NCBI GenBank assembly: GCA_965224215.1
Contig: CBDCYS010000019.1
Coordinates: 186,001 to 250,000, forward strand
DNA from: CBDCYS01 sp965224215
GTDB lineage: Bacteria; Acidobacteriota; Terriglobia; Bryobacterales; UBA6623
Length of the DNA stretch: 64,000 nt
Direction: 5' to 3'
The notes beneath the pieces were generated by a model. That model ran no database searches. It saw nothing but the letters and a program-made list of their open reading frames with translations, and had not been told where the DNA came from. Each line of letters starts with the position of its first letter. Within the stretch, counting starts at the first letter, position 1. The position numbers and the translations under genes were made by a program. Of the stretch, positions 52,052-60,008 are shown in pieces.

Positions 52052-52189
52052 AGCTGCTACTCCTGTGAATAAATCACTGAATCCGCCGACACGATGGCCT
52101 CAAATACTTCGACATCGGATGTCCCCTTGTTCAAGCAGAGTGCCCGGAATAGGTGATGGACCTGTGAGTCGGGTTCGTTGCGGGCCAGT

Positions 52190-52303
52190 TCCGATTCATG
52201 CACCAACGCCGTGCGCGAGTTGAAGAAGATCAAGATCGCCTGGCCGGATCTGAACTACTCGACGTCTCCGGGCTTGCTGATCCTCTTGCCCTCGGTACCC
52301 TGA
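52190..52303 (+). pseudogene. repA: RepA C-terminal fragment
   Basis: The frame reads CTNAVRELKKIKIAWPDLNY followed by STSPGLLILLPSVP and a stop, the C-terminal winged-helix end of the same plasmid RepA family (RELKKI-AWPDL-Y and a LLPS-P ending). It is separated from the rest of RepA by 420 bases, so the gene was split and rearranged. Confidence 0.7.
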
Positions 52304-52317
52304 GTTGCCTATGCCAA

Positions 52318-52790
52318 TGACCTGCCCCCTGGGTATGGTCCAGTTGGAATGAGAGGGATCCGGGTTGGGGGCCAAAGATCCCGGGCTGTCCCCAGAGGGA
52401 CATCGCCCTCGTAATCGGTCCTTCTTGGGCGGCGGGGCGGGTCCCGTCCCGCCGCGTACTTTCGGTTGCGAGGGCGATGGCCCGTTTCAACGCCGCCTCC
52501 TCGCACGCGCGCCCGGCAAACTCGCGGGGCGTCTGATATCCCAGCGAACTATGCGGCCGTTGCGTGTTGTAGTCCTCGCGCCAGGCCGCGATCTTGCCTT
52601 GGGCGTCCGCCAAGTTCGTGAACCAATGCGGGTTCAAACATTCCTCGCGGAGCCGTCCGTTGAAACTTTCGATGAAAGCATTCTGCACGGGTTTGCCGGG
52701 CTCGATGAAGTCCTGCCGCACCTTCGCTTCCAGCGCCCACGTCTCCACGGCCCGCGATTGAAACTCCGGTCCGTTGGGGCGAGGGGCACA
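52318..52790 (-). mobile_element. IS3-family element remnant
   Basis: Right-hand part of an IS3-family element: the end of orfB plus its terminal region. The outer end probably lies near 52318 (TGACCTGCCCCC). The other side breaks off inside the DNGPEF motif near 52785, a few bases from the stop of the permease gene. No left end was found. Confidence 0.65.
52470..52787 (-). pseudogene. IS3 orfB integrase core, C-terminal fragment
   Basis: Starts abruptly at PNGPEFQSRAVETWALEAK (the Asp of DNG is lost), then DFIEPGKPVQNAFIESFNGR with the catalytic Glu, ECLNPHWFTNLADAQ, and YNTQRPHSSLGYQTPREFA. This is the last third of an IS3-type rve-domain transposase. The frame stays open to 52230 past the element end, but those residues are not native. 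Confidence 0.8.
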
Positions 52791-52801
52791 AACTCCCCAC
52801 G

Positions 52802-54157
52802 CTACCCCGTCTCTGCGGCTAGCCGCGGCCTGAGCCAGAGATAGAGCGCGCCGACTCCCAGCAGCAGCACGCCGGCAATCACCGGCGCGCGCCAATCGCC
52901 CGCCCCGGCACGCGCCAGGAACAGCGCAACACAGACCACGGCGCCGAGCGCAGGCAGCGCAAGGGGTAGCTCGAACGCGCCCTGGGGTTCACCGGGCCGC
53001 AGCTTCAGGATGACGAGTGCGCTGTTGACCACCGAAAACACCAAAAGCAGCAGTAATACCGTGGCCGAGGCCAATTGTGAGATGTCGCCCGACAAAATCA
53101 GAATCACGATCAGCCCGAAGATCAGCCCGATGGCCACATGGGGCGTGCGCCGCACCGGATGGATGATGGAGAGCGCGCGCGGCAGATGCCTGTCGCGGGC
53201 CATGCCGTATAAGAGGCGCGAGGCGGTGACGTAATTGATCAGCCCGGTATTGGCGACCGCGAAGATAGTAATAGCGATGAACACCCAGGCCGGGAGCCAG
53301 GGCGCGGCGCGCGTCATGACTTCGGCCAGCGGCGCATTGGCTTCGGCCAATTCCTGCCAGGGCACCACCGAGACGGCGGTGATTGCCACACTCATATAGA
53401 TGATGACGGTCAGCACCAGCGCCATCACCAGACCCAACGGCAGGTCGCGCCGTGGATTTTTCAACTCTTCGGCAATGTTGATCGAATCCTCGAAGCCAAG
53501 GAAGGCGTAGAAGGTGAGCACGACGCCCTGCACCAGCAGCACCAGGGGAAGGCCGGCTTCGGTTTCCGAACCCATCGGGAATTCCAACAAATTCGCTGAA
53601 CCCCAGAAGCGCAGGCCGACCGCGATCACAAGCAGCAATCCCCCCACTTCCACCAGCGTACAGGCGACATTGACCCATATCGATTCGCGGATGCCGCGAT
53701 AGACGATCGCGCCGACGATGGCGAGATAGATGAACGCCAGCATGCCGGTGGGCAGGCCCTCAAGGCCGGGCAGGGCTTGCAGATTCTCGCCCACCACGCG
53801 TGCGCCGGCCGCAATCGAGGTGAAGCCCGAGCAGGCTAAAGTTAGACCGACGACATGGGTGAGCAGGCGCCGACGATAGGCGCGATGCGTGATATAGGCG
53901 GCGCCACCCGCGCGTGGATAGCGTGACCCGAGCGAGGCATACGATAGTCCCGTCAACCCTGCCGCTACCAGCGATAGCAAAAAGGCAAGCCAGATCGCCG
54001 AACCCATCTCGCCTGCGACTTGCCCAATCAGGCCGTAAATACCGGCGCCCAGCATACTGCCGGCCGCGTAGAGTGTCGTCTGCCATAGGCCGATGCTGCG
54101 CCGGAGCGTTGGTTCGCCGGCACTGGCCGGTTCGGATTCTCTGCTAGCCTGTTCCAT
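52802..54157 (-). CDS. APC-superfamily amino acid permease
   Basis: 451 residues with about twelve transmembrane helices. TM1 holds YAAGSMLGAGIYGLIG, the unwound substrate-binding helix of APC transporters; TM6 region is YAFLGFEDSINIAEELKNPR; VANTGLINYVTASRLLYGMA completes the family pattern. Proton-coupled uptake or exchange of amino acids is expected; substrate unknown. It lies between an IS3 remnant and the Tn3 element, and its stop codon is only a few bases from the IS3 break point, so its 3' end may have been trimmed. Confidence 0.88.
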   Translation of the reverse strand: MEQASRESEPASAGEPTLRRSIGLWQTTLYAAGSMLGAGIYGLIGQVAGEMGSAIWLAFLLSLVAAGLTGLSYASLGSRYPRAGGAAYITHRAYRRRLLTHVVGLTLACSGFTSIAAGARVVGENLQALPGLEGLPTGMLAFIYLAIVGAIVYRGIRESIWVNVACTLVEVGGLLLVIAVGLRFWGSANLLEFPMGSETEAGLPLVLLVQGVVLTFYAFLGFEDSINIAEELKNPRRDLPLGLVMALVLTVIIYMSVAITAVSVVPWQELAEANAPLAEVMTRAAPWLPAWVFIAITIFAVANTGLINYVTASRLLYGMARDRHLPRALSIIHPVRRTPHVAIGLIFGLIVILILSGDISQLASATVLLLLLVFSVVNSALVILKLRPGEPQGAFELPLALPALGAVVCVALFLARAGAGDWRAPVIAGVLLLGVGALYLWLRPRLAAETG

Positions 54158-54497
54158 AGATTCGAGGATTATATCCTTTGCTAGATTGTTGCAATGTCAC
54201 GATTCTTAGCCAAATCGTCTCAGCCTTCGGAGAAACCGCCCCGTGACGCTTGAGTCAAGAACCCATCGACGTGACGTCAGAGGCTGAACCCTTAAGCCAG
54301 GATTTCCTTTTTGGCCGTCCTGGCACGAACAGGGTAGCCGATCCACGGGCCGCCATACAACGATTTTCGCACTACTTCCCCGTTTGGACTCCTCTCGCTG
54401 CTGCTCCGGCCGTCGAATGCTGCCCGATTCCGCTGTTTCAGCAAACGCAGTCTGCGGCAACCTCGACCGGCGCCTGCAGGCGCGCAACGCTGTACTC
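54158..54497. other. Intergenic region left of the Tn3 element
   Basis: 340 bases between the start of the leftward permease gene and the Tn3-type end. No gene, repeat or structured element seen; it probably holds the permease promoter. Confidence 0.5.
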
Positions 54498-54830
54498 AGG
54501 GTAGCGCCCAGAATCGCGCGAATTTATACGCTAAGAGGTTTCGAGTCGGTGCTTGCTGGATCGGTGCAGGTATCGACCGGTACGAAGACGAGCTTGAGTT
54601 TCCAAGATGGACCAGTATTCACGCGAGTTCATCGCCGAGAAGGCCCGGCTGCGCCCCGAGGATCTCGGGCTCGTACGCACGGCACGACGATCTCACAACC
54701 AACTTGGCCTGGCGTACCAGATCGCCTTCATCCGGCTCACGAGGCGGGCGCCGGGCCAGCAACCTTTCGAGATCCTCGAGGACCTCGTGGGTTATGTGGC
54801 AACGGAGCTGAATGCGAATCCCCGAGATCT

Positions 54831-54838
54831 AGATCTCT
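54831..54838. repeat. IS1595 target duplication, left copy
   Basis: AGATCTCT, repeated at 55888-55895. Eight bases is the usual length for IS1595-family targets. Confidence 0.8.
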
Positions 54839-55887
54839 CTTGCTTATACGGTTGTTTCAGCAAGCCCCAAGATGTAGGGTAGGGCGTGGCCCGGCCGCCG
54901 TTTCCGAAGAGTCTGCGTCAGTTTCAGGTGGAGTTCGCGACCGAGGAGGCTTGCCAGAAGTACCTGGCTGCTTGTCGTTGGCCCGACGGGTTCCTTTGTC
55001 CTCAGTGTGGGCATCGGCAGGCCTACATTCTCGAGCAGAAACTACGGTGGCAGTGCGCGGCGTGTCGACACCAGGTCTCGTTGACGTCGGGAACGGTGCT
55101 CCACAATACGAAGACCCCGCTGACGGTTTGGTTTTGGGCTGCGTACCTGATGACAACTGATAAACGAGGTGTGTCGGCGCTGCTACTGCAGCGTCAGCTC
55201 GGCCTGTCGCGCTACGAAACCGCCTGGATGATGTTGCACAAACTGCGACGGGCCATGGTGAACGCAGCTCGCGAGCCCTTGCACGGAGAAGTAGAGGTCG
55301 ATGACACCTGGATTGGCGGCCCGCAAGCAGGTTTGCGAGGCAGCCGGCAACTGAAGGGGCGCCGTGCGGCCCTTGTGATGGTCGCTGTTGAGAAACGCGG
55401 GAAGCGCTCCGGGCGCGTTCGCATGTCCGTTATTCCAGACTTCAAGAAGGTGACGATCGACAGGTTTCTTACCCAGAACGTTGTTCCCGGCTCGACCATC
55501 TACACAGACGGTCTGAAGACCTTTACCGCCCTCGAAGAGGCCGGCTACAAACACGTCTCTCGTCCGCAACCTCACCGGACTGACTTGCGGAAAGGCGCCA
55601 AGTCGGTGGTGCCGCTAGCGGATCGTGCCATTGGCAACCTGCAGCAATGGCTGACCGGAACGTACCACGGCGTGAGCCGCGCTCAGCTTCAGGTTTACCT
55701 CGATGAGTTCGTGTTTCGACACAACCGCCGCAAGACCCCAATGGCAGCCTTCCAAACCCTCCTCGGTCTCGGAACTCAACACGCTCCTACGCCTTACGCC
55801 CACATCCGCCGCGCGCGTGACCTGGACAAGACGCGATGACCTCCACCCCAACATCTTGGGCCTTGCTGAAACAACCGTATAAGCAGG
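54839..55887 (+). mobile_element. IS1595-family insertion sequence, 1049 bp
   Basis: Terminal repeats of about 35 bases begin TGCTTATACGGTTGTTTCAG at 54841 and, reversed, at 55885, with one internal mismatch. Exact 8-base duplications (54831-54838, 55888-55895) bracket it. One complete transposase gene. It inserted into the already shortened Tn3 tnpA. Confidence 0.9.
54886..55839 (+). CDS. IS1595-family transposase
   Basis: 317 residues, GTG start. N-terminal zinc ribbon with CPQCGHRQ and CAACRHQ (two CxxC knuckles), then the ISXO2-like DDE-type domain: GEVEVDDTWIGGPQ, GSTIYTDGLKTFTAL and the C-terminal YLDEFVFRHNRRKTPM. Frame complete; with intact ends and target duplications the insertion looks recent. 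Confidence 0.92.
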   Translation: MARPPFPKSLRQFQVEFATEEACQKYLAACRWPDGFLCPQCGHRQAYILEQKLRWQCAACRHQVSLTSGTVLHNTKTPLTVWFWAAYLMTTDKRGVSALLLQRQLGLSRYETAWMMLHKLRRAMVNAAREPLHGEVEVDDTWIGGPQAGLRGSRQLKGRRAALVMVAVEKRGKRSGRVRMSVIPDFKKVTIDRFLTQNVVPGSTIYTDGLKTFTALEEAGYKHVSRPQPHRTDLRKGAKSVVPLADRAIGNLQQWLTGTYHGVSRAQLQVYLDEFVFRHNRRKTPMAAFQTLLGLGTQHAPTPYAHIRRARDLDKTR

Positions 55888-55895
55888 AGATCTCT
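55888..55895. repeat. IS1595 target duplication, right copy
   Basis: AGATCTCT, identical to 54831-54838. Confidence 0.8.
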
Positions 55896-56573
55896 ATGCG
55901 CGGCGCCAGCCAACGCTCTCGGCCCATCTGGAGAGGGTCCGCGAGCACCTTGGCCTCACAGCCTTCAGCCAGCCGGCGCTTCGCACGCGGATCCGACGCG
56001 GGCTCCTCAAGGGAGAACAGCTACACGCCCTCGCCCGGTGCGTCCACTACGGCCGACTGGGCCGACTGGATCAGCGCGACTTCGAACGCCAAACCGGCGC
56101 GGCGAGCTGCCTGCTTCTCATCCTCGCAGCTATCATCTGTAGGCAGATTCGGGAGATCGATCGTGTTTTGAGCGAGGCGGGCTCGGATGCGGACGATCTC
56201 AACTTCGAGTTACTGTCCCATATCAGCCCGATCGGGTGGGACAACGTCCTCCTCTACGGCGAGTACCAGCTCAACCGCAGTCTCGTGCGAAGCGAAAGGC
56301 TTAGCGTATAAATTCGCACGATTCTGGGCGCTACCCTCAGTTGATCACCCGGTACTGCACCTTATCAAACTTGTGCCGTCGCGCTGCGTTGAACTTATGT
56401 GGCATTTAGACTACCCCCAGCGTTGAAAAACCAATGATAAGACATTCTTCGGGATGATCCATGCAACAAGGTCCATTGCGTATAGATCGAGACGACCCGG
56501 AGCGCGGAGAATGGTGCCGGATTCAGGTATTGTCGTTGCAGACAACGCACCCGTTGCGCACGGAGAGACGGTT

Positions 56574-59500
56574 ATGAGCAAAAAGGAAAAGGCGAAGACC
56601 GGGCCTCGTGAAGAAGCCGGGAAGAAGTCGCGGCCCATGGACGCCTCGGAAGCTGTAGTTCGTCTCACGGTCGGACGAACCGGGCTGGCGTCGCTCCTGT
56701 TCGCAGTCCTTCGTCCGAAAGACGCCAGGGCTGCTGCCGTGAACCCGAATGCCCTGAGACTGACGCATGGGTCCCGATACACGAAAATCCCTCTCGGAGA
56801 CATCGTGGCGGCCAAAGTCAAAACCGGGTGGTGCTGGTGCGGCATACGCTTTCGTCATGCCGCAGGGGAAGCGTTCGTGTCGGGGCTGTCGCGGGACGAC
56901 GCCAGGGCGTTCGCCGAGGCGCTGGTGACCGCCAGAGTCCACTGGTGGCGCCGGGCGCTGGCGGCACGGATCGCGACGCTCCGTTCGGTACATGACCGCT
57001 TGGTGCAGTTCGCTAATCCGCCGAAGTACATGACGCGCAGCGTCTTCCGCGAACTGAGGCGCGACGCGGAGAAGGCGGCGGACCAATTCGCGGGCCGTTG
57101 GCCGAACACGCTGTCGAACGCCCCTGAAATCCGACCGCTGAGGACGATACTGGGCTTTCTGAAAGACTCCGATCGTCTGCGGACAAAAGCGAACAGTGCC
57201 TTTGTCGCAAACGAATTGACCCGGTTGCGGGAGTTCTTCGACCGGATTGAGGCGCGGCCGCTTACCGACGAGCAGCGCCGGGCGGTCGTCGTCGACGAGG
57301 ACCGCAACCTGGTGGTCGCCGCGGCCGGGAGCGGCAAGACCTCGGTGATCGTCGCCAAGGCCGGCTGGCTTCTCCATAGAGGTTACCGGCGCCCGTCGGA
57401 ACTGCTGCTCCTGGCGTTCGCGAAGGCCGCCCGGAACGAGATGGAAGTACGGGTCCGCGAGCGTCTCGGCGACGAAGCGGCGGCCGGCATGACAGTCAGG
57501 ACGTTCCACAGCTTGGGCATGGCGATCATCGGTGAAGCCGAAGGCAGCCGCCCGGCATTGGCCAAGGCGGCTGAAGACGAAAAGGCGCTGATCGACCTGC
57601 TCAAGAGCATCGTTGCCGAACTGATTGCCGACCGGAAACTCTCGGTAAAGATACTGAGCTGGTTTCAGGAACAGTTCGCCCCCTACCGGAGTCAGCACGA
57701 TTTCCGGAATTGGGGCGAATACTGGGACTATATCCGACGGTATGAGATCCGATCGCTGAAAGGCGAGAAGGTCCGGAGTTACGAGGAATGCGAGATCGCC
57801 AACTTCCTCTACCTTCACGGCGTGCACTACGAGTACGAACGCGTCTATGAGCACGATACAGCTACGCCGGAGAAGGGGCCGTACCAGCCGGATTTCTATC
57901 TGCCCGACGCCGGGATCTACATCGAGCACTTCGGGATCGACGCCGAGGGGAAGACCGCTCCGTTCGTCCCGCAGGAACAGTATCTCGAGTCGATGGCGTG
58001 GAAGCGCCGGACCCACGCCGAACACGGCACCATCCTGATCGAGACCTTCAGCCACGAGCATGCCGCCGGCAAATTGATCGAGAACCTGGCCGCGAAACTG
58101 CGCGACTCCGGCGTAAGTCTGTCCCCGATCCCCTCTTCCGAGGTCTTCGCCGTGCTCGAACGGCAGGGAAAGGTCGATCCATTCATGCGCCTGCTGGCGA
58201 CCTTTCTCAAGCACTACAAGAGTGCCGGGCTGACTTTCCGGGAAGTCGCCCGACGGGCCGCCAACCTGCGAGACCGCGTGCGGGCCGAAGCCTTCCTTGC
58301 CGTGTTCGGGCCGGTCTTCGAGCGCTACCAGGGAACGCTCTCCCGATCGGGACAGATCGACTTCCACGACATGATCGACAGGGCGACGGACCATGTCGAA
58401 GCCGGGCGCTATCGCAGCCCGTTCGGCTACATCCTGGTCGACGAGTTCCAGGACATTTCGCCGGACCGGGCAAGGCTGTTGAAGTCGCTGCTGGAGAAGT
58501 CGCCGAGCGCCCAGCTGTTTGCCGTCGGCGATGACTGGCAGGCGATATACCGGTTCGCCGGCTCAGACATCGGCATCATGCGGGAGTTCGCAGAGCGTTT
58601 CGGCGACTACCAACGCATCGACCTGGAGACAACCTTCCGCTGCGCCGACCGCATCGCTTCCGTCGCCACCGAATTCGTCCTGCGCAACCCTGCGCAGATT
58701 CGCAAGACGGTCGGTTCGGTGCATCGGGCGGACGGACCGCGTGTCCATGTCGGCCTTCCCGGTGAGCAACGGCTTTCCTTGTTGAGTGAGGCACTCGACA
58801 GGATCGCCGAGGATGCCGCCAGGTTCGAAGGAAAATCGAGTGTGCTGTTGTTGGGCCGCTACAATCACACGCGGCCGCAGAACATACCCGCTCTGGCAAG
58901 GAAGCATCCCGGGCTCCAGATATCCTACAAGACCGTGCACCGGTCCAAGGGGCTCGAGGAGGATTACGTCGTGGTGCTCGGCCTGTGTTCCGGGAAGCAC
59001 GGCTTTCCCTCAGAAATCGACGACGATCCACTGCTCGATCTGGTCCTCGCGGTGCCCGCAGGGTACCCGAATGCCGAGGAGCGGCGCCTGCTCTATGTCG
59101 CCATCACCCGCGCCAGACGCCGCGTCTTCCTGCTTGCCGAGGGCGGTCCGACTTCTCCCTTTGCCATGGAACTGATCGACGGGGGATACGACGTCACCGT
59201 CTTCGGCCGGTCGCCGGATGGCGACGTCCCCTGCCCGGTATGCATTAAGGGACGGCTCAAGCGACGCGAGAGCAAGCGGAACGGGGGCATCTTCTACGGC
59301 TGCTCGAACTGGCCCTATTGCGGGTACACGCAGCGACCATGCCCGGTTTGCGAAAAGGGATTGGCGGTCAAGGCAGACGGCGCCTTCCGCTGCCGCGACT
59401 GCGGTCTGTCCATCGAGAGTTGCCCCGACTGCGACGGCTGGCTGCAGACAAAGGTCAGTCAATACGGCAGCTTCCTGGGATGCTCGAATTATCCCGCATG

Positions 59501-59588
59501 TAAATACATCCGCAACAATACGCAAGAACAGCCACACGGCAGGACGTCGGCTCAGGTGGCCGATTTCGGGCAGCGAACGAGAAGGTAG
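56574..59588 (+). CDS. helD: Helicase IV-like UvrD-family helicase with three zinc ribbons
   Basis: 1004 residues from ATG 56574, preceded by GGAGAG at 56562-56567; the open frame extends to 56454 without conservation. N-terminal helicase IV domain (residues 20-230), Walker A VVAAAGSGKTSVIVAKAGWL near 247, a PD-(D/E)XK-like segment PDFYLPDAGIYIEHFGID (about 440-460), DEFQDISPDRARLL near 622, VGDDWQAIYRFAG, HRSKGLEEDYVVVLG and YVAITRARRRV. The C-terminus carries three topoisomerase-type zinc ribbons (CPVC...CSNWPYC, CPVC...CRDC, CPDC...CSNYPAC). It unwinds DNA 3'-5', probably in repair or recombination. E. coli HelD is about 684 residues and lacks the ribbons. Confidence 0.9.
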   Translation: MSKKEKAKTGPREEAGKKSRPMDASEAVVRLTVGRTGLASLLFAVLRPKDARAAAVNPNALRLTHGSRYTKIPLGDIVAAKVKTGWCWCGIRFRHAAGEAFVSGLSRDDARAFAEALVTARVHWWRRALAARIATLRSVHDRLVQFANPPKYMTRSVFRELRRDAEKAADQFAGRWPNTLSNAPEIRPLRTILGFLKDSDRLRTKANSAFVANELTRLREFFDRIEARPLTDEQRRAVVVDEDRNLVVAAAGSGKTSVIVAKAGWLLHRGYRRPSELLLLAFAKAARNEMEVRVRERLGDEAAAGMTVRTFHSLGMAIIGEAEGSRPALAKAAEDEKALIDLLKSIVAELIADRKLSVKILSWFQEQFAPYRSQHDFRNWGEYWDYIRRYEIRSLKGEKVRSYEECEIANFLYLHGVHYEYERVYEHDTATPEKGPYQPDFYLPDAGIYIEHFGIDAEGKTAPFVPQEQYLESMAWKRRTHAEHGTILIETFSHEHAAGKLIENLAAKLRDSGVSLSPIPSSEVFAVLERQGKVDPFMRLLATFLKHYKSAGLTFREVARRAANLRDRVRAEAFLAVFGPVFERYQGTLSRSGQIDFHDMIDRATDHVEAGRYRSPFGYILVDEFQDISPDRARLLKSLLEKSPSAQLFAVGDDWQAIYRFAGSDIGIMREFAERFGDYQRIDLETTFRCADRIASVATEFVLRNPAQIRKTVGSVHRADGPRVHVGLPGEQRLSLLSEALDRIAEDAARFEGKSSVLLLGRYNHTRPQNIPALARKHPGLQISYKTVHRSKGLEEDYVVVLGLCSGKHGFPSEIDDDPLLDLVLAVPAGYPNAEERRLLYVAITRARRRVFLLAEGGPTSPFAMELIDGGYDVTVFGRSPDGDVPCPVCIKGRLKRRESKRNGGIFYGCSNWPYCGYTQRPCPVCEKGLAVKADGAFRCRDCGLSIESCPDCDGWLQTKVSQYGSFLGCSNYPACKYIRNNTQEQPHGRTSAQVADFGQRTRR

Positions 59589-59726
59589 AGTCCCGGGCGC
59601 CGCCAATCGTCGGCTAGGCTCTCGATGCCTCCTACAGCGTGTTGGCAGGCACAACCATGATGGACCACGCGCAAACATTCGTCCACCTGAAGCGGTCGAA
59701 GGTGGCTAAACGACTTGGAGGTTGCC

Positions 59727-60008
59727 ATGGATGAGGACGAATTCAAGAGGATCCTGGGCGCGCCGACTGACGAGGATCTGGCCGCCGGCTTGACGCTAAT
59801 ACCTCAACGCATCAGGCAGGAGGTAGTCCCAACCGTAACCGTCGAGGCACTCTACGCTCCAACAGTCCGCTTAGACGCTGCCTCCCTTGCCGCGTCACAG
59901 GGGTCATCGTCTTACTCGAACGCCCATTCTCTCCATCCCTGGATCAGAGGAAAATACAAACCCAGACGGATCGGCCGCGGGTCGAGAGACCGCATGGTGC
60001 GCGCGTAG
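59727..60008 (+). CDS. Small hypothetical protein
   Basis: Up to 93 residues. ATG 59727 follows GGAGG at 59718-59722, a proper ribosome site. The first 55 residues (MDEDEFKRILGAPTDEDLAA...) are acidic and have coding-like composition; the rest overlaps the end of the convergent helicase gene and becomes Arg-rich, so the natural end may be earlier or the gene broken. No family recognised. Confidence 0.3.
   Translation: MDEDEFKRILGAPTDEDLAAGLTLIPQRIRQEVVPTVTVEALYAPTVRLDAASLAASQGSSSYSNAHSLHPWIRGKYKPRRIGRGSRDRMVRA

Larger units (their letters stand above)
51885..52189. other. Possible plasmid origin remnant
   Basis: 305 bases with no gene. They contain TTATCCACG at 52001-52009, one mismatch from the DnaA box TTATCCACA, and two tandem copies of ACAAGTAGTAGG at 52028-52051. 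Placed between the two RepA pieces, these look like pieces of a replication origin with iterons. Confidence 0.45.
54607..56311 (+). pseudogene. tnpA: Tn3 TnpA with internal deletion, interrupted by IS1595
   Basis: First exon-like part 54607-54838: SREFIAEKARLRPEDLGLVR and HNQLGLAYQIAFIRLTRRAP, the N-terminal DUF4158 DNA-binding region. Second part from 55896: YARRQPTLSAHLERVREHLG, then, after a deletion join near 55965, a C-terminal region ending in LLSHISPIGWDNVLLYGEYQ, diagnostic for Tn3 TnpA. Excising the IS and one target copy leaves 648 bases, an exact in-frame reading of 215 residues; full TnpA is about 1000, so the catalytic core is gone. The stop codon lies inside the right terminal repeat. 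Confidence 0.85.
54498..56337 (+). mobile_element. Tn3-family deletion derivative containing an IS1595 element
   Basis: The ends are 38-base inverted repeats (54498-54535 and 56300-56337, one mismatch), with an outer AGGGTAGCGCCC and an inner ACGCTAAG, the length and inner TAAG being typical of Tn3. Inside lie only the N-terminal and C-terminal parts of a Tn3 transposase, joined in frame once the IS1595 insertion is removed. Without the IS the element is about 780 bp. No resolvase or passenger gene remains. No clear 5-base target duplication at the outer ends. Confidence 0.85.

Noticed and set aside
54498..56337. The 38-base repeats as ends of the IS1595 element
   Set aside because: IS1595 has its own ends at 54839 and 55887 with an 8-base target duplication; the 38-base repeats enclose Tn3 TnpA pieces.
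56523..58394. Leftward frame of 623 codons opposite the helicase IV-like gene
   Set aside because: Mirror of a gene with clear helicase motifs; no start signal or domain.
41957..59588. A Gabija-type defence system from the OLD nuclease fragment and the UvrD-like helicase
   Set aside because: The OLD piece lacks its ATPase, and the helicase is 14 kb away, of the helicase IV type and separated by several mobile elements.
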